Assembly: GCF_964030845.1 (NCBI RefSeq)
Contig: NZ_OZ034983.1
Coordinates: 2,294,001-2,358,000, forward strand
DNA length: 64,000 nucleotides
Direction: 5' to 3'
Source of the DNA: Candidatus Fukatsuia endosymbiont of Tuberolachnus salignus
GTDB lineage: Bacteria; Pseudomonadota; Gammaproteobacteria; Enterobacterales; Enterobacteriaceae
Of this stretch, positions 27,601-38,700 are shown one piece after another; within the stretch, counting starts at the first letter, position 1, and the number at the start of each line of letters is the position of its first letter. Made by a program: the position numbers and the translations under genes. The notes under the pieces were generated by a model. It made no database searches. It was not told the origin of the DNA and saw only the letters and a program-made list of their open reading frames with translations.

Positions 27601-30600
27601 GTCGATCGCTCAGCATCAAGCAGAGTAGCCATAGCGGTAGGTAGGCTAAATACCCAGGCGCCTGCAAACAAGTATCGGCATATTAATCGATTCAGCCATT
27701 ATGGCGGATCAACTATGCAGGGATACGGTTACGCCCGTGGCATCTATGATCTGACAAAATATTTTGAAATACTCGAAAATGAAGAATTATCGGATCCAAA
27801 GAGACAGGAGGCGTTATTTCGTCTAGAGATGTCAGCAGCTTCTTTACTGTCTAATTTGGCTATTGATGGCACCCAGTATGGTTTGAACAAACTGGGAGAG
27901 AAATTGATAACGGGATTGCATTCCAGTAAAACAGTGGGATCAACTGCCATCAGCTCAGCTTCGAAGCCGTCATCCCTCAAGGTAGGCCAAAAGATAGTGA
28001 GATTTGGTGGACCAATATTAAGTGTGATTGGCAGTGGTTTCGATATTTACAATGCACAGGAGTCGTTTTCGGCTTTATCCCATACTACTGGCAAAAAAGA
28101 ACGACAGGATTTGATTGTCAGTGGATCACTCTCGGTTATCGGGGCTGCCGTGGGTATCGGCACCGCCATCGCTTGTGCCTTAGGGGGAACCGCAGCCACA
28201 GTGGCAGGACCCGTGGCGCTCGCGGCAGGGCTTATACTGATTATCTCCTCACAGATTTATTCTTCAATACGTCAGATTGAAGAGCTGAAAAAACATGTCA
28301 ATCTAACGTTCATGCAGACGTTGCACAGCGGCTGGTTGCTTTTCTGGCATCGGCCGCTGGATGTCACTATTTCAAATGAAGCAAGCTACCAACAGACATT
28401 AGATCAGGTGCGTCAACAGTACAATGACCAGCAAGAGCAATACGCCATGCACTTCCTCAATCATGGTCGTAATGTCAGCACCCTTTACTACAGCCGTGGC
28501 CAGGTCACCCTACAAGCACATCCTTATAAGCGGTTGATGGGGCAACCTGCCAGGCATACCACAACGAGGCATGTCAATCCGACGGTCTATTACATCGACA
28601 ATCAGGTGATTAAAGACAACATTAGGCCTGAAGAAAGTGAAACCGTGCATGCGCAATATCGTCGACGTCGATATTTTAATCAAAAAGAGTTTATTAACAC
28701 CTATCTGCAAGACAGTAATTATCAATTTTATACGCCAAATGATTTACAGAGTATCGATGATACCATTGATGCGAATGCAGGTAGCGGCAATGCGGTGCGA
28801 GCACAATTCACCGGTCGGCGTCAGCAGCAGGTAGCTCGGCTTGTCGTTGATAAGGGAGAGAGTTCGCTGGTGCTCAGTAGTGCATTAAATCTGGAGAGTG
28901 ATGATTATCACGCGCTGATGGGGGATTTTAACGGGGATGGTCGTCTGGATATTGGCTACTTTGCTCCTCAGGGATTTTATCTGCTCACCGCGGGTGAAAA
29001 TGGGGCTTATCGTCAAGCACAATTAATTGAAAATATGCCCTTTCGGGCGCGCGATTTTGCTCATCCACGACCTTTGGTCGGTGATATTAACTCTGATGGG
29101 CGCGATGATATTATTATTTTTTCCTCGAACTCATCCGTGATGGCAACGACTACTCTGAACATTATGTTGGCACAAGAGGATGGGAGTTTTTCCTCTTTCA
29201 GACAAACACTGCCGCAAGATATTCTGAACGATTTAACAAATCCTGGGCCGGTATGCGGTGATATTGATGGTGATGGCCATGCTGATTTGGTGTCGTTTAG
29301 TGGTGGAAAGATTTGGATCTATTACGGTACCAGTTCCGGAAAATTTAGCATTTATAACACGTTACTTTCGCCGAAACCTTTGACCCCTATCTCTACTGAC
29401 ATCTTTTCGTTGACTAATCTAACCCCCTTTAATACGCCATTCAGTAGAAGCCAAATGCATCTCTATCAGCGGATACATGCACAAACAGTTAATTCAGATC
29501 CCATACCGGTTATAGTGCCTGCTATTCCTCTCGCGTTTTTTAGTGGCCATTATGTGCACCAAGGCGTAGCTGATATCAATGGCGACGGTTGTGACGATAT
29601 CGTTTCATTCACTGAAGAAGGAAAAATACACACGTTATTGGGCAGTAGTAATCGACAGAAAAAATTTACTGCCTTGAACACACAGTCTTGTGAGCGGCTC
29701 GGCGACATGTTCAACAGCGTGATGGGGATTAAAACTTCACAGATACAGCTCGATGACATAGATGAAGATGGTCGAGCAGATTTGGTGATTGTCAACAACG
29801 ATGGCAGCTATACCTTCGCCCAGGGGAAAGCTGATGGGCAGTTTGGCACAATGATTGACGGTCATACCCGTCGAGAGCGGGATGAAAACGGCGATGATCA
29901 GCCCAATTTTCTGGCAATACGAGAGCAGCAACATATTATGGGGATCACGCGAGGAGAAGCAGGCCAAAAAGTATTGTTGTCGCTCAATACGGCCGGAGAG
30001 GTCAACGCGCATTCCTTTGTCGCTGTACGTAAGCAGGATAGGATAGTTTGGTTCAAATTGGATGAAGGTGATGATACGGCGACTGGCTCCTGGGAACAAC
30101 GTAACTATTTTGAAGTGGGTTCCGGCAAAAAAACCTTTACCGGTGGACGCTATGCGGACAGTTTTTTACTTATGGGAAGCCCGGTATCAGGTCAAGCGAG
30201 TTTACTCGATGGGGGGACAGATCCTACCTCTCCTATCCCACTGAGTGACCATGATATCGTGATGGCAACGGCTGAGCCTACGGATGGACGGGGGTATTTG
30301 ATCGATCTTGCCTCGAACTATGTCGGCTATATAGCGAAAAATAAAACAGAAGGTGAAATAAAAGAAACTGAAATGGTCATCGACGAAAATAAACGGCTAG
30401 CCATTTTACGCAATATTGAAAATGCGCAAGGACACAGTAAAACCTGCGATATTCTGATCGGCAATCATCGTAACAATGTGCTTAACGGGGCAGGATCCCG
30501 AGATGTACTTATCGGTAATGGCGGCAATGATGTGTTGATTTTATCGGAGGGAACGGCCAAAGGCGGCACAGGCACAGATAGCTATCGTATTCTGCAAAAT

Positions 30601-32181
30601 CACCAGGAGCACTCTGTTTTAATCAGTTTACAGAAAACAGGGAACACAGAAGACATCAGCAATATTCTAATTGATTATCAAGCCGATAAAATAGAATCTG
30701 TGACGCTGCGTGGGGAGCATATTGTTATCAGCTTACGTAACGATAATCATACACTGACTACACTAGAGCTACACCATATGTATGCTACTGCTGCAAACGG
30801 TAAACAAAAGGAACTACAACACGATTTTCTCCTGTATACCCGTGATGGTTTTTTGATAAAAGGCTGGCCGTCGAAGGTGGCTAAGGATCCAGAAAATAGC
30901 TGGCAGTTGATCACAACACTGATAGCGAAATATGAGCCCAACCTGGATCGCGGTTGGCAAAATCGTACTTTAGGATTGAAGAATAAGCAGATACAGCTTC
31001 ATCAGGTTACGCGCAATGAGCAAGATCAGGGGCAGATTACTGTGAGTGGCAAAAGTCGTAACAGTATCATTTTGCTACCAAAGTTCATCCAACTGTTTAC
31101 CGCAGATACCCCGTATCATGATCGACGAGAAGGCGATGATGACAAAAACCAATTTTTGAGCGAGGAAGGCAACGATGTCTTGATGGGGAAAGGAGGAGCT
31201 GACCTTTATCTTATCAAGGGGACAAACCCTCAACGTGAAGTCGTTATCGACAATTATGATGGCTCTGAAGAGAATTTTAAAAATGTACGGCGGGATAGTT
31301 TATCGGTACCCTTTCCCGTTAAGTACATCCGTTTGGCAATAGAGGGTGATGATGTCGTGCTCAGTCATCGTGATCAGCCAGCACAGTATCCTAAAACACG
31401 TATTCGCCACTTTATGAAAAACGAGCGGCACAGGCATTTATCACTCATCAGTGAAACTCACCACGTAATCGAATTATATGTTGATGACGCAAATCAAGTC
31501 TCACTTGGACGGGTGAACGCTACCGCAGGTAATGACCGAGTCGTAATTTATAATGGAACGGCCCTTAGCAATAACCAGCTGGATGTCTTGGCTGGGGACG
31601 ACATGGTGGCAGATTATAGTGGCAGGAATCATACGCTAAACGGAGGTGAAGGCAACGATATATTATGGGTTGAAGAAGGTGATAATATTCTTGACGGGGG
31701 CACGGGGACTGACTTCCTCTATGGTGGCTTAGGGAACGATATTCTGTCTGGTGGGCGAGACAACGACACCCTTGAAGCGGGCAAAGGAGACGATATTTAT
31801 CAGTTTGCCAATGGTGATGGTCACGATATCATCACCGAAAGTGGTGGCGAAGATACGTTAGCATTTGTTTCTGTGAGCATCACTAAAGAAAAAATATGGC
31901 TAGAAAAACAGGATAAGTCTCTCAAGGTGCTGATTAGGGGTGCCGATAATGGCACAGTGACTGGAAGCGTGCTGATTAAAAACTATTACAGCCAACCAAA
32001 ATACTCAGTAGAAACCATAAAAGCAGGGGGATACCAGCTAAGCGGTGAAAATATTGCTCAAATGGTCAGTGTGATGTCTACTCTTTCTTCCGTACAAGGG
32101 AGTATGCCCTCATTGCAGAATCATAATTTACGGGCACAGATTAATACCTTGTGGGCAACTGTACCCTTGCTGGTGCATTAA
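24640..32181 (+). CDS. Toxin 1: giant TcdA/TcdB-pore + VCBS + RTX protein (2,513 aa)
   Basis: ATG 24640 follows GGAGAG at good spacing. Order: an unrecognised N-terminal cargo (about residues 1-585); a C58-protease-like segment (about 585-850) with NHVLML and YDPHIG suiting the His and Asp, but GYTW where Cys is expected; a Pro/Gln-rich linker (about 945-985); a TcdA/TcdB-type pore-forming segment (about 1010-1230) starting GGSTMQGYGYARG with long Ala/Gly-rich hydrophobic stretches; five FG-GAP/VCBS repeats of the D-N-D-G-D type (about 1424-1720, e.g. GDFNGDGRLDIGYF); and RTX nonapeptides (about 1937-1980 and 2330-2400, e.g. LYGGLGNDILSGG). No C80 protease was seen. The RTX repeats imply calcium-dependent folding after type I export, though no exporter is nearby. 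Probably a secreted toxin against insect or parasitoid cells (inference). Confidence 0.8.
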   Translation: MLTAKRDTPLPQQITPSSDTLKTIFIDILQRPEQLGSTIEIVTALLPQSKLARVLQDVFMYQNTPSNLLSVQYATSETYREQRVQLGISVATILKFFVLPRIHENDFAEMISQIAPHPATVKKEAAEIIRKSLATLLNNTLVPLHIERTFAPNGQQNGWKVNRNFAQEDVGSMIAMPLLDGKTAFARVDFAKGHFDLHLSGVGPEALSEDFSVQPLFGTGNYRIQLKKSLQQTVVTTAGQQIEFKDEAEGIQFFVTVASIGTGDNPFVLLEMPTFISIQNSVTRQKVNLPTNIPLPANISVHQKGNRATFGRAIYQFPLGGRLSDFNKQVLPAETAESLTQKITDQLKLDTFLAGIFAEKIQAKIIPSMLRRTLFGTVLKMSSLLKRLTMLLPLHPSVLSLRQWMDQQEEQQLIHTESVFQQLIAQLHDKIDQVIKSLILPKVSTPFLKEKVNEHLLDYDTYEIGKPAQFVEQQADTITQKIFTDLLSGSSISPQDEASSVTPVKSLKQQITEQLALDLDTFYQKVEGSRLPIAPATGTSQPSQQKEVTAPEMTLAARLERTRKLVYQLTFSPKKITFFSLDANQRADLLDFFQRDGELDVQRLMLTTVNEMEYWLWSVQVRQLKQLGGIHSQLSSLSGQVALEKSEAWYSRQKTGEVALQNAGMKAKRLPDIEAQTSDAIHGLYMGYTWTEAVALGLIWLDARSSGNAKRFFRALFFNRMPTYSFSQITLARELSQTFNQLKKSGISKRPVFTRSSVSIFTAGVGDYLLKTANHVLMLSIRVENEQHVYYLYDPHIGEVHLRGVYATKTAEALKALLNDYLEEENDQANNQTRAQRYGVEKINGQYAFEIYQINLLQAREAWPVLNKLRTVFDNFSDNLQQSAVSLPTHDVDLAAELLDQMKITIEGNAISAASLADITLTSGMHFDLERLNYYLTHSSNSISTGQPSAPGQPSVPGQATSGQKTAPQQNRTLGVEHSAPTGNSVLVDRSASSRVAIAVGRLNTQAPANKYRHINRFSHYGGSTMQGYGYARGIYDLTKYFEILENEELSDPKRQEALFRLEMSAASLLSNLAIDGTQYGLNKLGEKLITGLHSSKTVGSTAISSASKPSSLKVGQKIVRFGGPILSVIGSGFDIYNAQESFSALSHTTGKKERQDLIVSGSLSVIGAAVGIGTAIACALGGTAATVAGPVALAAGLILIISSQIYSSIRQIEELKKHVNLTFMQTLHSGWLLFWHRPLDVTISNEASYQQTLDQVRQQYNDQQEQYAMHFLNHGRNVSTLYYSRGQVTLQAHPYKRLMGQPARHTTTRHVNPTVYYIDNQVIKDNIRPEESETVHAQYRRRRYFNQKEFINTYLQDSNYQFYTPNDLQSIDDTIDANAGSGNAVRAQFTGRRQQQVARLVVDKGESSLVLSSALNLESDDYHALMGDFNGDGRLDIGYFAPQGFYLLTAGENGAYRQAQLIENMPFRARDFAHPRPLVGDINSDGRDDIIIFSSNSSVMATTTLNIMLAQEDGSFSSFRQTLPQDILNDLTNPGPVCGDIDGDGHADLVSFSGGKIWIYYGTSSGKFSIYNTLLSPKPLTPISTDIFSLTNLTPFNTPFSRSQMHLYQRIHAQTVNSDPIPVIVPAIPLAFFSGHYVHQGVADINGDGCDDIVSFTEEGKIHTLLGSSNRQKKFTALNTQSCERLGDMFNSVMGIKTSQIQLDDIDEDGRADLVIVNNDGSYTFAQGKADGQFGTMIDGHTRRERDENGDDQPNFLAIREQQHIMGITRGEAGQKVLLSLNTAGEVNAHSFVAVRKQDRIVWFKLDEGDDTATGSWEQRNYFEVGSGKKTFTGGRYADSFLLMGSPVSGQASLLDGGTDPTSPIPLSDHDIVMATAEPTDGRGYLIDLASNYVGYIAKNKTEGEIKETEMVIDENKRLAILRNIENAQGHSKTCDILIGNHRNNVLNGAGSRDVLIGNGGNDVLILSEGTAKGGTGTDSYRILQNHQEHSVLISLQKTGNTEDISNILIDYQADKIESVTLRGEHIVISLRNDNHTLTTLELHHMYATAANGKQKELQHDFLLYTRDGFLIKGWPSKVAKDPENSWQLITTLIAKYEPNLDRGWQNRTLGLKNKQIQLHQVTRNEQDQGQITVSGKSRNSIILLPKFIQLFTADTPYHDRREGDDDKNQFLSEEGNDVLMGKGGADLYLIKGTNPQREVVIDNYDGSEENFKNVRRDSLSVPFPVKYIRLAIEGDDVVLSHRDQPAQYPKTRIRHFMKNERHRHLSLISETHHVIELYVDDANQVSLGRVNATAGNDRVVIYNGTALSNNQLDVLAGDDMVADYSGRNHTLNGGEGNDILWVEEGDNILDGGTGTDFLYGGLGNDILSGGRDNDTLEAGKGDDIYQFANGDGHDIITESGGEDTLAFVSVSITKEKIWLEKQDKSLKVLIRGADNGTVTGSVLIKNYYSQPKYSVETIKAGGYQLSGENIAQMVSVMSTLSSVQGSMPSLQNHNLRAQINTLWATVPLLVH

Positions 32182-32218
32182 GGCTCAGGTGCTGACCACC
32201 AGCGCCTTAATTTTTTTA
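32179..32218 (+). terminator. Rho-independent terminator after toxin 1
   Basis: AAGGC-GGTG...CACC-GCCTT pairs with internal bulges, followed by AATTTTTTT. It overlaps the toxin 1 stop codon. Confidence 0.6.
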
Positions 32219-32277
32219 TGTAAAACCGAATTCACACCACACAGCAAGTTATGCAAGAGGTCTCATGAGTAGTCATG

Positions 32278-32735
32278 TCAGCCAAGAGCCGGCAGTGGGA
32301 TAATCATATGGCCATCATTGGTGTTGCCAGCAACACTGAGATAGTGTTCTTTCATAGCGTTAACTGAAATACTGTGTTCACGGGAGAACACCAGTTTCAG
32401 TTTATGATGATAGGCATTGTCTGCCGGTTTTACAGGCTCAAACACATTTGCGATGAAAATTAGCGTATTACTGATAATCACGCATAGAGTATCGCTATGT
32501 TTTGAGATTTTGACATTTGCTGGACCGATATCAGGAGAAATGTGGCAAAGCAATGCGCCTTTACCGTAGTGAAGCAACCATATTATGGGGTAGTCAAATA
32601 ACGCGAACTCAAAGTTAAATGAAGCCTCTTCAGTTTGCTCAACAGATGTCGAGATGACCAGGTTGGGCACATCGATGTTGAGATGTGCATCATGACACAG
32701 TGTTACGGTAGAACCCGTATCTAGGGTAATAACCC
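32278..32735 (-). pseudogene. C-terminal tail of toxin 2, out of frame
   Basis: This minus-strand frame (from VITLDTGSTVTLCHDAHLN to the stop at 32278) directly continues toxin 2 if one base is added to the seven-G run at 32733-32739. It contains about 150 residues, apparently beta-rich (FNFEFALFDYPIIWLLHYG). The internal ATG at 32670 has no convincing ribosome binding site, so it is read as part of the toxin gene. Confidence 0.65.
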
Positions 32736-35700
32736 CCCCTCACGTTGGTAACAGTGTTGTTGGTTATCTATGAGCTTGTCCTGACCCTGGCTGTTGATTC
32801 TGATTAAATACTGTTCATCACAGCGTGAAAAATAAGCTTCAATTTTCTTACTATCAAAACCGAAGTAGTTGTATTTCTCATTGGCAAGAATAAAAAGTAT
32901 ATTTTTCTCCGGTTGATAGTAGCCTTTTTTATTATCTGGTAACGCCACTATAACCATTTCATTGTAGCTATAGTTTTGACAAAGGCTGTGTAGGGCCGTT
33001 TTTAAATGATCTCCACGGTATTCATCGGTAAAAATATCAGTGACTGCAATTAATGTTATTTTAAATTCGTTATCATGCGTCATGCTGATGTTAAGTAGGA
33101 TCCCTTTGGAAGTAACACCTTGTATGTCACCTTCTATCACTGTTCCTTTTCTATTCACTCGAGCACTAATGAAGCCATCACCTAACATGTTATCTAACGT
33201 TAGCACGTTGGCAGCCGGGACCGAGTCTTCATTTTGCAAAACAGAACCAGTAAAAAGACTGGGTAATAAAGAGGCGTTCATGACAGGTACGTAGCCAATT
33301 TCTTTGTTCTTTACGCCCTTGTTATTCAGCATCCACGCTCCCTTGAGGCCATCCGATATTCCACAAATTGTCAAGTTTTGGCCCAGGTCAGTCTTACATA
33401 TAACAAAATGTTGACTATCTTTGGCATACCAAGCAAGCAAAGGAATCGATTGATTTTCATCACCTTGTAACAAACCAGAGATACTAAGGTGAGGCGCTAT
33501 TTGAATCGTTTCTTTTTTTCTCGTGGATCCTTGTAGTTGTTTTATATGAGTGGCAAAGGCTATTGACCAATCTCGGTTGTTTTCTATAAAAGCGTTTTCT
33601 ATGCCTGATAAGGTGAGGATCCTGTCATTAGAAAGTTGGTAAATAAAACCCTGTTTAGTAGTAATCAGGGCATTTTTTATCGTTAATACCTCACCGTTAG
33701 TTAATCCGAAATCCGCTAGATTCATTGCCTTGGCGTCGGTGTTATCTTTCTGTACATAAAGTGCGTGAAGTGGTTTATCATCATTTGTCGGATCGTTATG
33801 GGGAATAACTACACTCCAGAAAAAGTAATTCACCTGTATGGGGGCTTTAGGTGTTGCACATCCCTTATGTTTCTCAGATTTTCTGGAGATTTTCAACTCG
33901 TTAGGTTCTTTCGATTCTTTGCATTCTGCAATTTTTTCATCAGGTTCTGAAGACTCTTCAGGTTCCGAAGACTCTTCAATTTTTTCTGGCTCTTCAAATT
34001 CTTTAAAAACGCCAGCAAGATTAATCAGGTAGCCAGGATTATTCACTATGCTGTTACTGATGTTGGCTGATATATTTCCGGTCACTGCCATGCTGTCTTT
34101 AAGAGCCCATATTAGCCTGTTTCCTATGCTGATAGTGGTATCAGTCTTAGCGTTACGCAGTTCTTTAATATTCTGCCCCACTCTCCGCCATGGATTGATC
34201 TTTTGGTGCTGAAATGAAAATTGACGGCTAGATAATGTTCTTTCCATAAAACGAATTAGGTGGGTGAGATCACGATCTCTCGTTAATTGATCCCTGATCT
34301 CTGTGGGTAAACCATTTATTTCAATCAATGCAAGTTTTTCTTCAGGATCTGATATATCAATCATATACTTGATCCGGATTTTCTGACCGTTATAAACGTA
34401 TTCTTGATCAAAGAGTATGGCTTGTGCGAGCAGTATGTTCTTGCTAAGTGTTAGGGGTGATACCTCTGTGTGATTGGTGTTTTTTGTAATAGTCGGTCTA
34501 TGACATAGAGGAAGATAAATTTGTAGTAACCTATGGGTTTCAATTTCTGATACCCAAATAATATTTTCATAGGTATACATGACATTGGGATCATCAATCG
34601 CAGGTATAACAAGATCACCTTGGTACCAGGCACATTCATCGTAGGGGACGATGAGCCGGACGTTTTTGCGTTGCGTACCAGCAAAGAGTGTATTTTGGTG
34701 GCTAGCAGTATAGAGAAAAGTGTCTTGTGCGAAGGCATAAATGCAGGGATCATCGCTCTGCTCGTCAGGGTCAGGTGTAAACCCGTTGACATTGATATAT
34801 CTTCTTGTCTCACCGAAGCCTTGAATACTCTGGGCGATATGCCGTTTCACTGCGCTTTTTTTATCACGTTGTTGAGCAAGGTTGGGGATAATACTGACAT
34901 CAAATATCAAAGGAATAAGACGGCACTCCCTTAAATTAACGTCGAAGGTCCCTTCAGGCAGTTGAATCGTTGTCTTGGTGGTATAACGGTGGATAAGGGT
35001 TATCGTTATTTTGTCGCTAGTGCGTTCACGGTTACCGCTATCCACGAGACGATCAAAATAGATCTGGACAGATCCTTCATTAGTGACATGAAAACTGGTT
35101 TTAATACCCGTGAGGTGGTGTGCATTGATATTCCACTGCACAGCTTTATTTTCGCATTCAATCGTAATATCCGCTTGTGCTTTATTCAACAGTAGTAAAA
35201 TAGAGGTATTTCCTACTTCTGGGGCATAAATCCTGTAGTGAAGATATTTTTTGTAAGTGTTGTCGATAACTCGCTGATGTTCCCCTGCCCCTGGAGCAAT
35301 CAACCTGTACTTAGGAGTGGTACCCAAGAAAATTTTTATTTCGGTATATTTATAATCAAACTTCAGAGCGGTAATAGCTCTATATTTTTCTTTGTCTTCA
35401 AATATAAATCCGGAGTCAGGTTGTTTAGCAAAAAACCGTTCGGTGTCAAATTCAGCATCTCCCCTGAGTTGCACAAAGAGGACGGAATCGTACCTTGGCT
35501 CCATCGTCGCTTCAGGTGCTGTAGGTAAGACTAAGGTGATTGAATCATTATCTTCTTGTTGCAATGCAACGATTTCCTGCTTTTTGCCAACACCATATAA
35601 TTCTCTTAGATTAGCGTAAGCTTTAGGCGTTATCTGGGTAAAAGTATCTGCCATTTTAAGCATTCTCTGCCCATTATCATCAAAGGTGACAAACATATTA

Positions 35701-38700
35701 TCAGTATCTGTTAAATTGATTTCCGTGATAACTGTCCCTGTATAGGGGACTAATGTACCTTTAACCAGATAGAATCCTCCCCGAATCCATCCTGTTTTCA
35801 TATTATTAAAATAACGACCGATGGCTTTGGCTTTCTCTATACGCTCAAGGGCACTCTCTACCATGAGTGATATGAAGTAACTCGCAACGGCGAGTGCGAT
35901 ACCGACAACGAATAAGACGACTACAGCAAAGGGGGAGGTGAATACTAAACCGACGCATCCCAAAACAATACTCACGATATCAAAGGCCATTCTCGTTAGT
36001 GCAGTACTACGTTGTGTCTCATTTTCAGCCAGGAGTAATTCAAACGAATTCAATCCAAAACTGAAGATACTGAGTGCCAAGTTTCCTTTTGCCAATAAGG
36101 TATTGTATTTACCGAGAGACGTCGCTGCGATGCCAAAATGACCGCTATTTCTTAGCTGATTTGCTATCGCCTTGAGGGTTAGCTCACCCGCGGTGCCTAG
36201 CGTATTCGCTAGGTTGTTACTGTCTGCCATCAAAGAAATATACACATGTGCCTGTACTGCTCTGGCTAGCATAGAATCGCCTGGTATCTGATTAACACCA
36301 TATTGAAAAGCATCATATACAGACAAAAATGAATGATAGACACTGGCGATACCACCGGCCCCCCCTATCTTACCCACTAATTTAGGGCGTACTCGCCCTT
36401 GTGCGAATTGATGATACTGATCAATAGATTGTGTCTGATCATCTAAATACTGACGTAACTCCTCAAAAAAATTATCAGAAACTTCCAATTCTTTTACGCT
36501 AGTGAAATCTTTAGTATTAATGAAAGGTATGACATATTTTGAACCGATTGGATTGTATTTTACCTCTGCGAATATCATTACCCAGTCCTTACTGAAAGAC
36601 TGATTTTTATCTTTCAATGCCAATTCTGTACGTTTGAGTCTCATTCGTAAATTGAACCGACTAATAACATGGATATTGGGGTGCGGACGAGTAAAATTAA
36701 AATTTTCGTATTTTTGTATATATTTAGTATTACCATATTTTTCCATCAATTGAGTATTTTTATTATTAGGTTGTTCAGATTTATCTTGGCGTTGGAAAAA
36801 AGAGTAATAATGAAGAGGAATAGTATGCTGCCGATTTAATTTATTGATAGCCGCGTTGAGCTGAGTAATCGTTGCTGTTACCTTATTGAGTTTGGTTGGA
36901 TTGTCATCGTCACGCATGTCTTCAACAAGTAAGCTATCATCAATATCGCCTAGATAAATTCTGCTAATCATTTCCTTACTGTGTTTGCTTTGCAGAATAA
37001 GATCTGCATTACCATTAAGATTAAATTGGTAAAAAGTAAACCGATTATGTGTTACACGTTTTTTCAGCCGTAGAAAAGCGGTTTGGGGATCGCCAAATAA
37101 TCTGGTTATCAGGTCTTCGAGTCTTTTTCTGCCACAGGTAAGAGTAAGCGCCTCAAACCAATCTTTGTATGTTTTCTTCTCCTGGGTTTGTTCCAAAATT
37201 TTCATCAAAATAGCGATTTTATGATAGTGACCATCAGCTATCAAAATTTCACCGCAGCCTGCGCTCATACCTGCTATCAGCACCATACTCTCGCTATTCA
37301 TCAACAGAGATGTGTTCAACGAAGCACCTGTTTTAATGCTTCTAGCAATATCTTCATCCATTAATCCGTCTAATTTTTCGGAAGTCTCAGTTACCCAGTC
37401 ACTGAGTTCGGTAATATAGATAGTCGAAAGCTGTATTGTATCTGTGAGCAGAAAGCCGTCTTTTTCAAAGGGTGTAATCACTTTAGTACGCCGTGCCACA
37501 TCTTGTTCAATAGATTGATATTCATATGTTATGGTATTATCTTGTCGGGTAAATTTAATTTTTACAGCATCTACTTTTGTTGGGATCCAATCAATTTTGT
37601 GTAGGGATCGACCTCGCTCAGAAAATAGTTGACCACTCCATCGATGGCCCATTACATCGATAGTAAACAGGCTTTCTTGAACAATGATACTATTAACGAA
37701 TACATTATTAGACCGAAGAGATTGATAGAGTTGTTTGATAATACCTTGTTTTAGTTCTCCTCGTTTAGGCGAGTTGGTGGGCAGCATGTTAGTCAACCCA
37801 CAGCCAAGGAGGGTGACTTGTTTTCTATTTACTCTATCGTATCCGCCTCTTGAAGATTTTTTGCCTAATATATGCGCTATTGTATCCATTGAAAAAGCGA
37901 TGAGACTACCATTACCAACTAACGTAACGCGAGTTTCATGTTTTAGATGCAAGTTAGCGGCTGACTCTACTTTTTTTAGCTGATTATTTTTTCTATCGTA
38001 ACGGTACCAAGCATTAAGCTCAGTGTTTTGATAATACAGGGATCGACATGCTGCTTCAGAAATTGGGTCGTTGTCATAAAGTTGTATAATATATTGGGCG
38101 TGGTATTGGGGATGAAGGGTAAAAGTATTAAGGTAGCGCATTGTCCCTCTAAGGCGTGATTGGTCAAATTCCTCAGTTAAAAAAGAAGCCTGAATAAAAG
38201 GGGGGCTGATCAAGTGTTGAAATTTATAGGGCATGTCATATTTAAACGATACGATATCTATATCGCTCAGTAGTTGGAAATAGGCACGATCATAAGCAGA
38301 AACACCTGCCAGCTCAGGGGTCACACGGTCATATCGGCTCATGATATCGTGCCGGTAGCTTATTAAGGCGTGGGCATTTAAACTGAATCGCTTTTTAGGG
38401 AGCAATATGGTAAGTTGAGGGCTGACTTTTTCTGGTAATGTCAATCTTTCTGAGAGGCCATTAATATTATAGTCCTTGTTATCAATTATCTGGTGTGTTT
38501 TTTCTAAATTAACCAAAAGCTTCTCAATAAAGAGGCTGTTTTTTTGGGCGATAAGTATTTGATTACTGCCATTAGTATAACTACATTGAAAATAAGCATC
38601 GACTTTGAGTTCTCCCAATGGCACAAATAGCGGAATATGCTCTTTTTGCGCCAATGTGAGTACGGTTTCGATGGCTTGCTTAATCTGTGAGTCAATAGGG

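Noticed and set aside
32278..32670. A separate 130-aa gene downstream of toxin 2
   Set aside because: Its frame joins toxin 2 upstream of its first ATG when the G7 tract is changed by one base, and no ribosome binding site is seen.
35938..36141. Plus-strand frames inside toxin 2 (also at 34620, 35238, 37735)
   Set aside because: All lie opposite a continuous conserved toxin frame and show no start signals.
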